From assembly GCF_000025485.1 (NCBI RefSeq), contig NC_013851.1:363001-427000 (forward strand): a stretch of 64,000 nt of DNA. The letters run 5' to 3'. The notes under the pieces were generated by a model. It was not told the DNA's origin and did no database searches. It was given only the letters and a program-made list of their open reading frames with translations. Positions within the stretch are counted from its first letter, which is position 1. Each line of letters starts with the position of its first letter. The translations under genes and the position numbers were made by a program. Of the stretch, positions 21,022 through 28,970 are shown piece by piece. This DNA is from Allochromatium vinosum DSM 180 (lineage in GTDB: Bacteria; Pseudomonadota; Gammaproteobacteria; Chromatiales; Chromatiaceae).

Positions 21022-21774
21022 ATGAGCGAATATCGTCTGCTGATCGATCTGCACAAACAGGCCGAGCGCCAGGGACCGGGCAGCGATGCCGCGACCGAGA
21101 AGGCTATCGCCCTGGCCGGGCTGGCCCCGACGACACCGCTGAAGATCGCCGACATCGGCTGCGGTACGGGCGCCGCCGCACTGGTGCTGGCCCGCCGACT
21201 GAACGCCCAGATCACAGCCGTCGACTTCCTGCCGGACTTTCTCGACGTGCTCGCGCAGCGGGCCGAACGCGCCGGACTGTCGGAGCGGATCACGCCACTG
21301 GCCGGCTCCATGGACAGCCTGCCGTTTGCGGACGAAGAATACGATGTACTCTGGTCCGAGGGCGCGATCTATAATATCGGCTTTGCGCGCGGTATCGCCG
21401 ACTGGAAGCGTTATCTGAAACCGGGCGGCCTGCTGGTGGTCTCGGAGATCACCTGGACCACGGCCGAGCGTCCGCCGGAACTCCAGGCGCACTGGATGTC
21501 CGAATATCCGGACATCGATCTGGCTTCGGTGAAGATCGGCCAGCTTGAACAGAGCGGCTATGCCCCCATTGGCTATTTCGTGCTGCCGCCGACGTGCTGG
21601 CTCGACAATTATTACCGCCCGATGCAGGAGCGCTTCCGCGACTTTCTCGCCCGTCACGACGACAGCGCCGAGGCCCGCGCGATCGTGGCGGCCGAACAGC
21701 GCGAGATCGAACTCTATGAGCAGTACAGCGCGCACTACAGCTATGGCGTGTATATCGCGAGAAAACTCGCTTAG
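21022..21774 (+). CDS. Class I SAM-dependent methyltransferase
   Basis: The 250-residue product, starting MSEYRLLIDLHKQAERQGPG, has the Rossmann-type methyltransferase fold: motif I IADIGCGTGAAALVLA (about 40-55), an acidic AVDFLPDF at the end of strand 2, and DVLWSEGAIYNIGF with LKPGGLLVVSE further on. The ending LYEQYSAHYSYGVYIARK is shared with a group of small-molecule methyltransferases. The substrate is not evident. Lying between metK and ahcY, it sits where AdoMet is made and AdoHcy is removed, so a high-flux methylation is a fair inference. A frame extension to 20899 lacks homology. Confidence 0.8.
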   Translation: MSEYRLLIDLHKQAERQGPGSDAATEKAIALAGLAPTTPLKIADIGCGTGAAALVLARRLNAQITAVDFLPDFLDVLAQRAERAGLSERITPLAGSMDSLPFADEEYDVLWSEGAIYNIGFARGIADWKRYLKPGGLLVVSEITWTTAERPPELQAHWMSEYPDIDLASVKIGQLEQSGYAPIGYFVLPPTCWLDNYYRPMQERFRDFLARHDDSAEARAIVAAEQREIELYEQYSAHYSYGVYIARKLA

Positions 21775-21841
21775 CACAGCCGGATAAGACGAAACCCAAA
21801 CCCGGAAGCCGGCGCCATGCCCAAGCGTTGACCCAGATTCA

Positions 21842-21931
21842 CCCCCCACCGAGGAGCGTTGCAACCCGAATCCACGACGCTGGATTCCGGCCAGGCTCGG
21901 TGGCGGGATTTCACTGTTCCAACGGCGCTCA
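21842..21931 (+). ncRNA. S-adenosylhomocysteine (SAH) riboswitch
   Basis: The 5' leader of ahcY matches the SAH riboswitch. P1 pairs 21842-21853 with 21896-21907 (CCACCGAG with CTCGGTGG, one mismatch, then three more pairs). The conserved GAGGAGCG...TGCAAC is at 21851-21865, P2 pairs GAATCC (21868-21873) with GGATTC (21882-21887), and the conserved CCAGGCTCGG is at 21891-21900. The downstream AACGGCGCTCA (21921-21931) is the conserved pseudoknot strand; CGCTC at 21926-21930 pairs with GAGCG at 21854-21858. It ends 14 bases before the ribosome site of ahcY (GAGG, 21945-21948). Known members raise ahcY expression when SAH accumulates. Confidence 0.92.
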
Positions 21932-21958
21932 CTCACGTTCTATCGAGGTTTGATTCAC

Positions 21959-23365
21959 ATGAGTGAGTTCACCGACTACAAGGTTGCCGACATCAATCTG
22001 GCCGGTTTCGGCCGCAAGGAGATCGCCATCGCCGAGACCGAAATGCCCGGTCTGATGGCCATCCGCCGCAAGTACGCCGCCGACAAGCCGCTGGCCGGCG
22101 CGCGCATCACCGGCAGTCTGCACATGACCATCCAGACCGCCGTGCTGATCGAGACCCTGGTCGATCTCGGCGCCGAGGTGCGCTGGTGCTCGTGCAACAT
22201 CTTCTCGACCCAGGATCATGCCGCCGCCGCCATCGCCGCGCGCGGCATCCCGGTCTATGCCTGGAAGGGCGAGACCCTGGAGGAATACTGGTGGTGCACC
22301 GAGCAGGTCATCAACTGGCCCGACGGCAAGGGGCCGAACATGATCCTCGACGACGGCGGCGATGCGACCCTGCTGGTCCACAAGGGCGTCGAGTTCGAGA
22401 AGGCCGGTGCCGTGCCCGCGCCCAAGGCCGACGACAACGAGGAATGGACCGCGATCCTCGGCGTGCTGGGCCGCACCTTCGAGCGCGACCGCGAGCACTG
22501 GCACAAGATGGCCGCCGGCATCAAGGGCGTGACCGAGGAGACCACCACCGGCGTGCACCGTCTCTACGAGATGGCCAAGAACGGTTCGCTGCTGTTCCCC
22601 GGCATCAACGTCAACGATTCCGTCACCAAGTCCAAGTTCGACAACCTCTACGGCTGCCGTGAATCGCTGGTCGACGGCATCAAACGCGCCACCGATGTCA
22701 TGATCGCCGGCAAGATCGCCATGGTCTGCGGCTATGGCGACGTCGGCAAGGGCTGCTGCCAGTCGCTGCGTGGATTGGGCGCGACCGTGTGGGTGTCCGA
22801 GATCGACCCGATCTGCGCACTCCAGGCGGCGATGGAAGGCTATCGCGTCGTGACCATGGAAGACGCGGCCCCGGTCGCCGACATCTTCGTCACCGCCACC
22901 GGCAACCTCAACGTCATCACCCATGACCACATGGCGGCGATGAAGAATCAGGCCATCGTCTGCAACATCGGTCACTTCGACAACGAGATCGATGTCGCCG
23001 GTATCACCAAGTATCAGTGGGAGGAGATCAAGCCGCAGGTCGATCACGTCATCTTCCCCGACGGCAAGCGCATCATCCTGCTGGCTCAGGGCCGTCTGGT
23101 GAATCTGGGCTGTGCGACCGGGCATCCGAGCTTCGTCATGTCCAACAGCTTCGCCAACCAGGTGCTGGCGCAGATCGAGCTGTTCACAAAGACCGAGCAG
23201 TATCCGATCGGCGTCTATGTGCTGCCCAAGCATCTCGACGAGGACGTGGCGCGGCTGCATCTGGAAAAGATCGGCGCCAGGCTGACGGAGCTGTCCAAGA
23301 CCCAGGCCGACTATATCGGCGTGGCGGTCGAAGGACCGTACAAGCCCGATCACTATCGCTACTGA
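21959..23365 (+). CDS. ahcY: S-adenosylhomocysteine hydrolase
   Basis: A 468-residue enzyme starting [18 protein letters not shown] with GAGG ten bases upstream; a TTG three codons earlier is less likely. Substrate and NAD-binding motifs are clear: [38 protein letters not shown] (the NAD Rossmann loop) and [13 protein letters not shown], with the family-typical C terminus DHYRY. It splits SAH into adenosine and homocysteine, removing the inhibitor left by methyltransferases. The SAH riboswitch directly upstream explains its likely induction. A strong hairpin lies downstream, before metF. Confidence 0.97.
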   Translation: MSEFTDYKVADINLAGFGRKEIAIAETEMPGLMAIRRKYAADKPLAGARITGSLHMTIQTAVLIETLVDLGAEVRWCSCNIFSTQDHAAAAIAARGIPVYAWKGETLEEYWWCTEQVINWPDGKGPNMILDDGGDATLLVHKGVEFEKAGAVPAPKADDNEEWTAILGVLGRTFERDREHWHKMAAGIKGVTEETTTGVHRLYEMAKNGSLLFPGINVNDSVTKSKFDNLYGCRESLVDGIKRATDVMIAGKIAMVCGYGDVGKGCCQSLRGLGATVWVSEIDPICALQAAMEGYRVVTMEDAAPVADIFVTATGNLNVITHDHMAAMKNQAIVCNIGHFDNEIDVAGITKYQWEEIKPQVDHVIFPDGKRIILLAQGRLVNLGCATGHPSFVMSNSFANQVLAQIELFTKTEQYPIGVYVLPKHLDEDVARLHLEKIGARLTELSKTQADYIGVAVEGPYKPDHYRY

Positions 23366-23391
23366 TGGGCTGATCGCCTGTTGACTTGTAT

Positions 23392-23423
23392 CGCCGGTCG
23401 CGTGCTTCGGTGCGCGACCGGCG
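23392..23423 (+). terminator. UUCG-capped hairpin between ahcY and metF
   Basis: CGCCGGTCGCG (23392-23402) and CGCGACCGGCG (23413-23423) form an 11-bp perfect stem that continues through two wobble pairs to a C(UUCG)G tetraloop. It starts 27 bp after the ahcY stop codon. Only a short TTGT follows, so it could partly end transcription or set the relative amounts of ahcY and metF mRNA. Confidence 0.55.
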
Positions 23424-23445
23424 TTGTCATGTTGGAGCCTGCTTT

Positions 23446-24303
23446 ATGACGACTTCCACGACCCCGACGCGGGTCTACAGTGTCGAGCTGTTCCCCCCCA
23501 AGACCGCCGAGGGAATGGACAAGCTCAAGCAAGAAATCCCCAGGATCAATGCCCTGGGTCCGGCCTATTTCTCCGTGACCTATGGGGCCGGCGGCTCGAC
23601 CCGCGAGGGGACGTTCGAGACTGTCGCCTGGCTGCGTGCGCAGGGCATCGATACGGCACCGCATCTGGCCTGCATCGGCTCGACGCGCGATCAGGTGCGC
23701 GAGATCCTGGCGCACTATCACGAGCAGGGCATCAATCGTCTGGTGGCGCTGCGCGGCGATCTGCCGTCCGGCATGGGCGCGGGCAACAGCGGCGACTTCC
23801 GCTATGCCAACGAGCTGGTGAGCTTCGTGCGCGCCGAGTTCGGTGACGCCTTTGTGATCGAGGTCGCGGCCTATCCCGAGTATCACCCGCAGTCGGGCAG
23901 CCCGGCGCGCGATCTGGAGAACTTCAAGCGCAAGGTGGAGGCGGGGGCCGAGGCCGCCATCACCCAGTATTTCTACAATGCCGAGGCCTATTTCGGCTTC
24001 GTGGAGAGCTGTGAGCGCGCCGGGATCACCATCCCCATCGTTCCCGGCATCATGCCCATCACCAACTACACCCAGCTCGCGCGCTTCTCGGATGCCTGCG
24101 GGGCCGAGATCCCGCGCTGGATCCGGCGGCGACTCGAAGGCTATGGCGACGATGTCGAGAGTATCCGCGCCTTCGGGCACGAGGTGGTGCTCGGCCTCTG
24201 TCGTCGGCTGATCGAGGGCGGCGCGCCTGGGTTGCACTTCTACACCATGAATCAATCCGGGCCGGTGACGCGTCTGTGGTCTGAATTGGGCCTGTCGGAT
24301 TGA
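23446..24303 (+). CDS. metF: Methylenetetrahydrofolate reductase
   Basis: A 285-residue flavoprotein starting MTTSTTPTRVYSVELFPPKT with GGAG seven bases before the ATG. The MetF signatures are present: VELFPPKT with the catalytic-region Glu, FSVTYGAGGSTREGT, LVALRGDLP, EVAAYPEYHP, and the C-terminal GAPGLHFYTMNQ. It reduces methylene-THF to methyl-THF, the methyl donor for homocysteine remethylation. Following ahcY, it continues the methyl cycle; methionine synthase is not in the window. A terminator follows at 24374-24405. Confidence 0.95.
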   Translation: MTTSTTPTRVYSVELFPPKTAEGMDKLKQEIPRINALGPAYFSVTYGAGGSTREGTFETVAWLRAQGIDTAPHLACIGSTRDQVREILAHYHEQGINRLVALRGDLPSGMGAGNSGDFRYANELVSFVRAEFGDAFVIEVAAYPEYHPQSGSPARDLENFKRKVEAGAEAAITQYFYNAEAYFGFVESCERAGITIPIVPGIMPITNYTQLARFSDACGAEIPRWIRRRLEGYGDDVESIRAFGHEVVLGLCRRLIEGGAPGLHFYTMNQSGPVTRLWSELGLSD

Positions 24304-24373
24304 GAATTTTCAAATCATTCATGGTTCCGGGTTGCTAATCTCAGCCACGGAAATCATCCACTCCTCCTTGTTC

Positions 24374-24405
24374 AAGGCCGCTCACTGATTTGGGGCGGCT
24401 TTTTC
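24374..24405 (+). terminator. Rho-independent terminator after metF
   Basis: AAGGCCGC (24374-24381) pairs with GCGGCTTT (24395-24402), with one G-T pair, followed by a T-rich stretch (TTTTTCTTTTC). It lies 70 bp after metF and ends the methyl-cycle transcript before the MFS gene. Confidence 0.75.
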
Positions 24406-24511
24406 TTTTCTGCATGACGGGTCGCTTCGGTCGAGACGTGCCGCGCGGCGGATGGAATAATGCGCCATTGTATCCATCAACCCCCCGGCCGCCCGGCCTG
24501 AGACCCAAGCC

Positions 24512-25828
24512 ATGTCCGACCTCGATCGACTCTACCGACTCGGCCCGATCCATCTCGCGCCCAGCGTCACGCGCCTGCAGGCCGCGACCCTGCTGTTCAG
24601 CGCCTTCTTCTCCATCGGCCTGATGACCTTCATCGCCGTCGGGCAGACCTATATCCTCAATGCCCATCTCGGCATCTCGACCGACGTGCAGGGCACCATC
24701 AGCGGCGATCTGGTGTTCTGGACCGAGATCATCACCCTGGCGCTGTTCATCCCGGCCGGCATCCTGGTCGACCGTGTCGGCCGGCGTCTGATCTTCGCCA
24801 TCGGTTTTCTGCTGCTGGCCGTGACCTATGTGCTCTATCCGATGGCCGGCTCGGTCGACGAGCTCTATCTCTACCGTATCGTCTATGCGCTGGGTGTGGT
24901 AACAGTCGCTACGGCGCTCTCGACCGTGATGGCCGACTATCCGGCCGAGCGCTCGCGCGGCAAGCTGGTGGCCACCGTGGGGGTGCTCAGCGGGCTGGGG
25001 ATCGTCGTCATCAACCAGTTCTTCGGCGGGCTGCCGAAGACGCTGACCGCCGATGGGATGGACGGTATCCAGGCGGGCTATGTCACCCATTACATCGTGG
25101 CCGGCATCGCCGTCGTGGTTGCCGTCCTCGTCTGGCTGGGACTCCAGAAGGGCACGCCGACACATCACGAGGAGCGCCTGTCGGCGCGCGATCTGTTCGT
25201 CAGCGGTTTTGCTCAGGCGCGCAATCCGCGCATCCTGCTCGCCTATCTGGCCGCCTTCATCGCGCGCGGCGATCAGTCGGTCAACGCCACCTTCCTGATC
25301 CTGTGGGGCACGACGGCCGGGCTGGCGGCGGGCATGGACTCGGGCGAGGCGGTTAAGAACGGCACCCTCATCTTCGTACTGGCGCAGGTCGCGGCCCTGG
25401 TGTGGGCGCCGATCATGGGGCCGTTCATGGACCGGATGGACCGGGTGACGGGGCTGGCGCTGTCGATGGCGCTGGCGGCGGTCGGCAATCTGGCGGTGAT
25501 CTGGATGGCCGATCCGACGCCCGGTTCGGCCTGGCTGTTCTGCGTGCTGCTCGGCATCGGCCAGATCAGCGTCTATCTGGCCTCGCAGTCGCTCGTGGGG
25601 CAGGAGGCGCCGCGGAACAAGCGCGGCTCGGTGATGGGCGCGTTCAACGTCGCCGGTGCGATCGGCATTCTGATCATCACGGCGATCGGCGGGCGGCTGT
25701 TCGATGGGGTCGCGCCCTATGCGCCCTTCGTGCTGGTGGGAGCCGTCAATGTGCTGCTGCTGGTGCTCTGCGTGGCCGTGCGGCTGAGTGGACCGGCCAA
25801 GCCGGCAGCGGCGCTGGAGAAGGTCTGA
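24512..25828 (+). CDS. MFS transporter
   Basis: A 438-residue polytopic membrane protein with about 12 hydrophobic segments, beginning near residue 24. The MFS signature between TM2 and TM3 reads GILVDRVGRRLIF (about residues 85-97). The N-terminal tail is hydrophilic (about 22 residues). The substrate cannot be predicted. It is flanked by the metF terminator upstream and FitAB downstream, so it is probably a single-gene unit. Confidence 0.85.
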   Translation: MSDLDRLYRLGPIHLAPSVTRLQAATLLFSAFFSIGLMTFIAVGQTYILNAHLGISTDVQGTISGDLVFWTEIITLALFIPAGILVDRVGRRLIFAIGFLLLAVTYVLYPMAGSVDELYLYRIVYALGVVTVATALSTVMADYPAERSRGKLVATVGVLSGLGIVVINQFFGGLPKTLTADGMDGIQAGYVTHYIVAGIAVVVAVLVWLGLQKGTPTHHEERLSARDLFVSGFAQARNPRILLAYLAAFIARGDQSVNATFLILWGTTAGLAAGMDSGEAVKNGTLIFVLAQVAALVWAPIMGPFMDRMDRVTGLALSMALAAVGNLAVIWMADPTPGSAWLFCVLLGIGQISVYLASQSLVGQEAPRNKRGSVMGAFNVAGAIGILIITAIGGRLFDGVAPYAPFVLVGAVNVLLLVLCVAVRLSGPAKPAAALEKV

Positions 25829-25873
25829 ATCCTGGCGTTCGAATAGGCGCGTAGCATGCCCCAAGGATTGGCG

Positions 25874-25888
25874 TGCTATCATGCTATC
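25874..25888. promoter_or_regulatory. Direct repeat upstream of fitA, possible operator
   Basis: TGCTATC occurs twice, at 25874-25880 and 25882-25888, 8 bp apart and 34 bp before the fitA ATG. FitA-type ribbon-helix-helix antitoxins repress their own operons by binding short repeated sites, so this is a reasonable operator candidate; it could also be part of the promoter. Confidence 0.35.
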
Positions 25889-25921
25889 TATTACGAAACA
25901 CCGCTCATGGGTGAAGTTGTC

Positions 25922-26170
25922 ATGGCACAAGTCATCGTCAGAGAGTTGGAAGACGTCGTCAAACAGGGACTCAAGCGCCGCGCCGCACGTCACGGAAACA
26001 GCATGGAAGAAGAGATCCGCGAAATCCTCCGCAATGCGGTTCGTCAAGAACAGGCCCCGCCCAGTCGGTTGGGTTCACGGATCGCTGCTCGCTTCAGAGA
26101 CCAGGGACTCGACACGGATCTGCCCGAACTCCAGGGTTCCGAGGCGCGGGCGGCGACGTTCGGCGAATGA
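25922..26170 (+). CDS. fitA: FitA-like ribbon-helix-helix antitoxin
   Basis: An 82-residue protein starting MAQVIVRELEDVVKQGLKRR. The N-terminal beta strand (QVIVREL) and helices with RRAARHGNSMEEEIREILR are typical of FitA/Arc-type DNA-binding antitoxins; the C-terminal part (about 50-82) should wrap the toxin. Its stop overlaps the start of the PIN toxin gene by 4 nt (ATGA), the usual coupling in type II modules. Longer in-frame starts exist up to 25856 but match nothing in the family. Confidence 0.85.
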   Translation: MAQVIVRELEDVVKQGLKRRAARHGNSMEEEIREILRNAVRQEQAPPSRLGSRIAARFRDQGLDTDLPELQGSEARAATFGE

Positions 26171-26598
26171 TCGTCCTCGATACCAACGTACTGTCCGCCT
26201 TGATGCAATCGCAGCCGGAGGCCGGCGTCGTGGACTGGCTCGATCAGCAGCCGGCCGAGTCCGTCTGGACGACCGCGATCAATGTGTTCGAGATTCGCTA
26301 CGGTCTGCATCGACTGGCGCACGGCAAACGACGGCGCGCCTTGGAGGAGGCTTTCACGGCCTTGCTCGACGAAGATCTGGAAGGGCGTGTGTTGGTATTC
26401 GACACAGCGGCGGCCAATCAGGCCGCACGGTTGGCCGGTGAACGGTGTCGAACAGGGCGTCCCGTGGATATGCGGGACACTCAGATCGCCGGAATCTGCG
26501 AAGCCCGCAATGCCACCCTCGCGACGCGCAACACGCGCCACTTCGAGGATCTCCGAACTCCAGTCGTCAATCCCTGGAACGAACAAGGCGCGGTCTGA
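26167..26598 (+). CDS. fitB: FitB-like PIN-domain toxin
   Basis: A 143-residue PIN-domain ribonuclease. The acidic metal-binding residues of the family are visible: Asp5 (IVLDTNVLS), Glu42 (NVFEIRYG), Asp101 and Asp104 (PVDMRDTQIAGI), and the conserved TRNTRHFED near 120-128. Such toxins cleave RNA when free of their antitoxin. The full length and intact residues suggest an active module. The stop codon lies inside a 10-bp-stem hairpin. Confidence 0.88.
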   Translation: MIVLDTNVLSALMQSQPEAGVVDWLDQQPAESVWTTAINVFEIRYGLHRLAHGKRRRALEEAFTALLDEDLEGRVLVFDTAAANQAARLAGERCRTGRPVDMRDTQIAGICEARNATLATRNTRHFEDLRTPVVNPWNEQGAV

Positions 26599-26609
26599 GC
26601 CGCGCCTTG
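26584..26609. terminator. Hairpin between convergent fitB and hppA
   Basis: CAAGGCGCGG (26584-26593), a 6-base loop and CCGCGCCTTG (26600-26609) form a perfect 10-bp stem. It overlaps the fitB stop and is 22 bp beyond the hppA stop, so it can serve both converging transcripts. No long T run is present on either side. Confidence 0.5.
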
Positions 26610-26631
26610 CTTCAAACGGGCCGGATCGCGA

Positions 26632-28668
26632 TCAGAGCAACGGCACCAAGAGTAGCGCCACGATGTTGATGATCTTGATCAGCGGGTTGATGGCCGGGCC
26701 GGCGGTGTCCTTGTAGGGATCGCCGACGGTGTCGCCCGTGACCGCCGCCTTGTGGGTCTCGGACCCCTTGCCGCCGAAGTTGCCTTCCTCGACATACTTC
26801 TTGGCATTGTCCCAGGCGCCGCCGCCGGTGCACATCGAGATCGCCACGAACAGACCCGTGACGATGGTGCCGATCAGCATGCCGCCGAGCGCGCGGATGC
26901 CGGCGCCGTCGCCCATCAGAATGTTCATGCCGATGGCCACCGCGACCGGAACCAGGATCGGCAGCAGCGAGGGGACGACCATCTCCTTGATGGCGGCCTT
27001 GGTCAGCAGATCGACGGCGCGCGAGTAGTCTGGCTTGGCCGTGCCTTCCATGATGCCCTTGATCTCGCGGAACTGACGGCGCACCTCGATGACCACCGAG
27101 CCGGCGGCGCGGCCGACGGCCTCCATCGCCATGGCGCCGAACAGATAGGGCACCAGACCGCCGATGAACAGACCGATGATGACGGCCGGATCGGACAGGC
27201 TGAAGACCTGCATCTTGCCGGCGACTTCCAGGTTGTGGGTGTAGTCGGCGAACAGCACCAGCGCCGCCAGACCCGCCGAGCCGATCGCGTAACCCTTGGT
27301 CACGGCCTTGGTGGTGTTGCCGACGGCGTCCAGCGCGTCGGTGGTCTTGCGCACGTCCTCGGGCAGCCCCGACATCTCGGCGATACCGCCGGCGTTGTCG
27401 GTGATCGGGCCATAAGCGTCGAGGGCGACGATCATGCCGGCCATCGACAGCATGGCGGTCGCGGCGATGGCGATGCCGTAGAGATCGGCGGTCAGATAGG
27501 ACGCCCAGATCGCGATACAGACGGCGAGCACCGGTAGGGCGGTGGATTTCATCGAGACGGCCAGACCGGCGATGACGTTGGTCGCATGTCCGGTCTGCGA
27601 GGCTTCGGCGACATACTGAACCGGATGATACTCAGTCGCCGTGTAGTATTCGGTGATGAACATCAGCGCCGCCGTCAGGCCCAGACCGATGAGCGCGCAG
27701 AACAGCAGCGAGAAGAAGTGCTCGCCCATCATCAATCCGGTGACGATGGCGAAGAAGACGAACGCCAGACCGCCGGCGACCGCGGTGCCGCGATAGAGGG
27801 CATTCATGATCTTGCCGCCCTCGTTGACCTTGACGAAGAAGGCGCCGACGATGGAGGCGATGATGGAGACCGCGCCCAGGGCGAGCGGGTAGAGGACATA
27901 GTCCATGTTCACGCCGCCGTCGGCGCCCTTGAACATGAGTCCGCCCAGAACCATGGTGGCGATGATGGTGACGGCGTAGGTCTCGAACAGGTCGGCGGCC
28001 ATGCCGGCGCAATCGCCGACGTTGTCGCCCACGTTGTCGGCGATGACCGCCGGGTTGCGCGGATCGTCCTCGGGGATGCCGGCCTCGACCTTGCCGACCA
28101 GATCGGCGCCCACATCCGCGCCCTTGGTGAAGATACCGCCGCCGAGTCGGGCGAAGATGGAGATCAGCGAGCCGCCGAAGGCCAGACCGATGAGGGCATG
28201 GAGCGCCGTTTCATCGGCGCCCAGATACAGGAAGTAACCGGCCACGCCCAGTAGCCCCAGGCCGACCACCAGCATGCCGGTCACGGCGCCGCCGCGGAAG
28301 GCAACGGCCAGGGCCGATTCGAGACTCACGGTCGCGGCCTGCGCGGTGCGGACATTGGCGCGCACCGACACGTTCATGCCGATATAGCCCGCCAGACCCG
28401 AGAGGATGGCGCCGACGGCGAAACCGCCCGCCGTGGCCATGCCGAGGAACAGCCAGAGAACGACGAAGAGTCCTGCGCCCACCATGCCGATGGTGGTGTA
28501 CTGCCGATTGAGATAGGCTCGGGCGCCGGCCTGGATGGCGGCGGCGATCTCCTGCATCCGTTCGGAGCCGGCCGACTGGGCGGTGATCCAGGCCACGACC
28601 GCGAGGCCGAAGACGATGGCCAGGCCCCCAGAGCCGATGGCGAGCCAAAGAACGAAATCTGTCGACAT
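26632..28668 (-). CDS. hppA: Membrane H+-pumping inorganic pyrophosphatase, K+-independent type
   Basis: A 678-residue integral membrane protein with about 16 hydrophobic segments, starting [15 protein letters not shown] after a GGGGGGA ribosome site. The catalytic region [20 protein letters not shown] and the following [19 protein letters not shown] are intact. The segment [11 protein letters not shown] near residue 455 has Lys where K+-dependent enzymes have Ala, the accepted mark of K+-independent proton pumps. It hydrolyses PPi to move protons across the membrane, or makes PPi in the light in purple bacteria. Upstream, the divergent region leads to the V-ATPase subunit I gene. Confidence 0.95.
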
Positions 28669-28970
28669 ACGTATCCCCCCGTTTTACGGGTTAGCGTTGG
28701 AATGAGCCGAGCAGTGGCGACAATCGCAACGTCTGAAATACGGCTGCGGACGAACCGATCTGCCGCCAAAAACGGCACGGAACTTTAACACAGAGGCCGC
28801 TCGAATGGGTGAGCCGTGTTCGACGCCGTGGCAGAATGCGTTCGGTCGGTATCGCCATCGGAACCCTTGATCGAGCCGGCCCTGCTGATCCGACGCTGAG
28901 CTCGTTGCACCTGATCGGCCGGATTGTCGAACATCCGGCACTGAGCGGCTACGTAAGGAGGGTCGAGTCG
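28669..28970. other. Divergent intergenic region between hppA and subunit I gene
   Basis: About 300 bp between the two divergent start codons. It must hold both promoters, but I could not pick a convincing -35/-10 pair. The only clear element is AGGAGGG (28956-28962), the ribosome site of the plus-strand gene. An open frame runs through it from 28809, yet the codons there look non-coding and no homologue-like residues occur before MLRFRPVQ. Confidence 0.5.
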
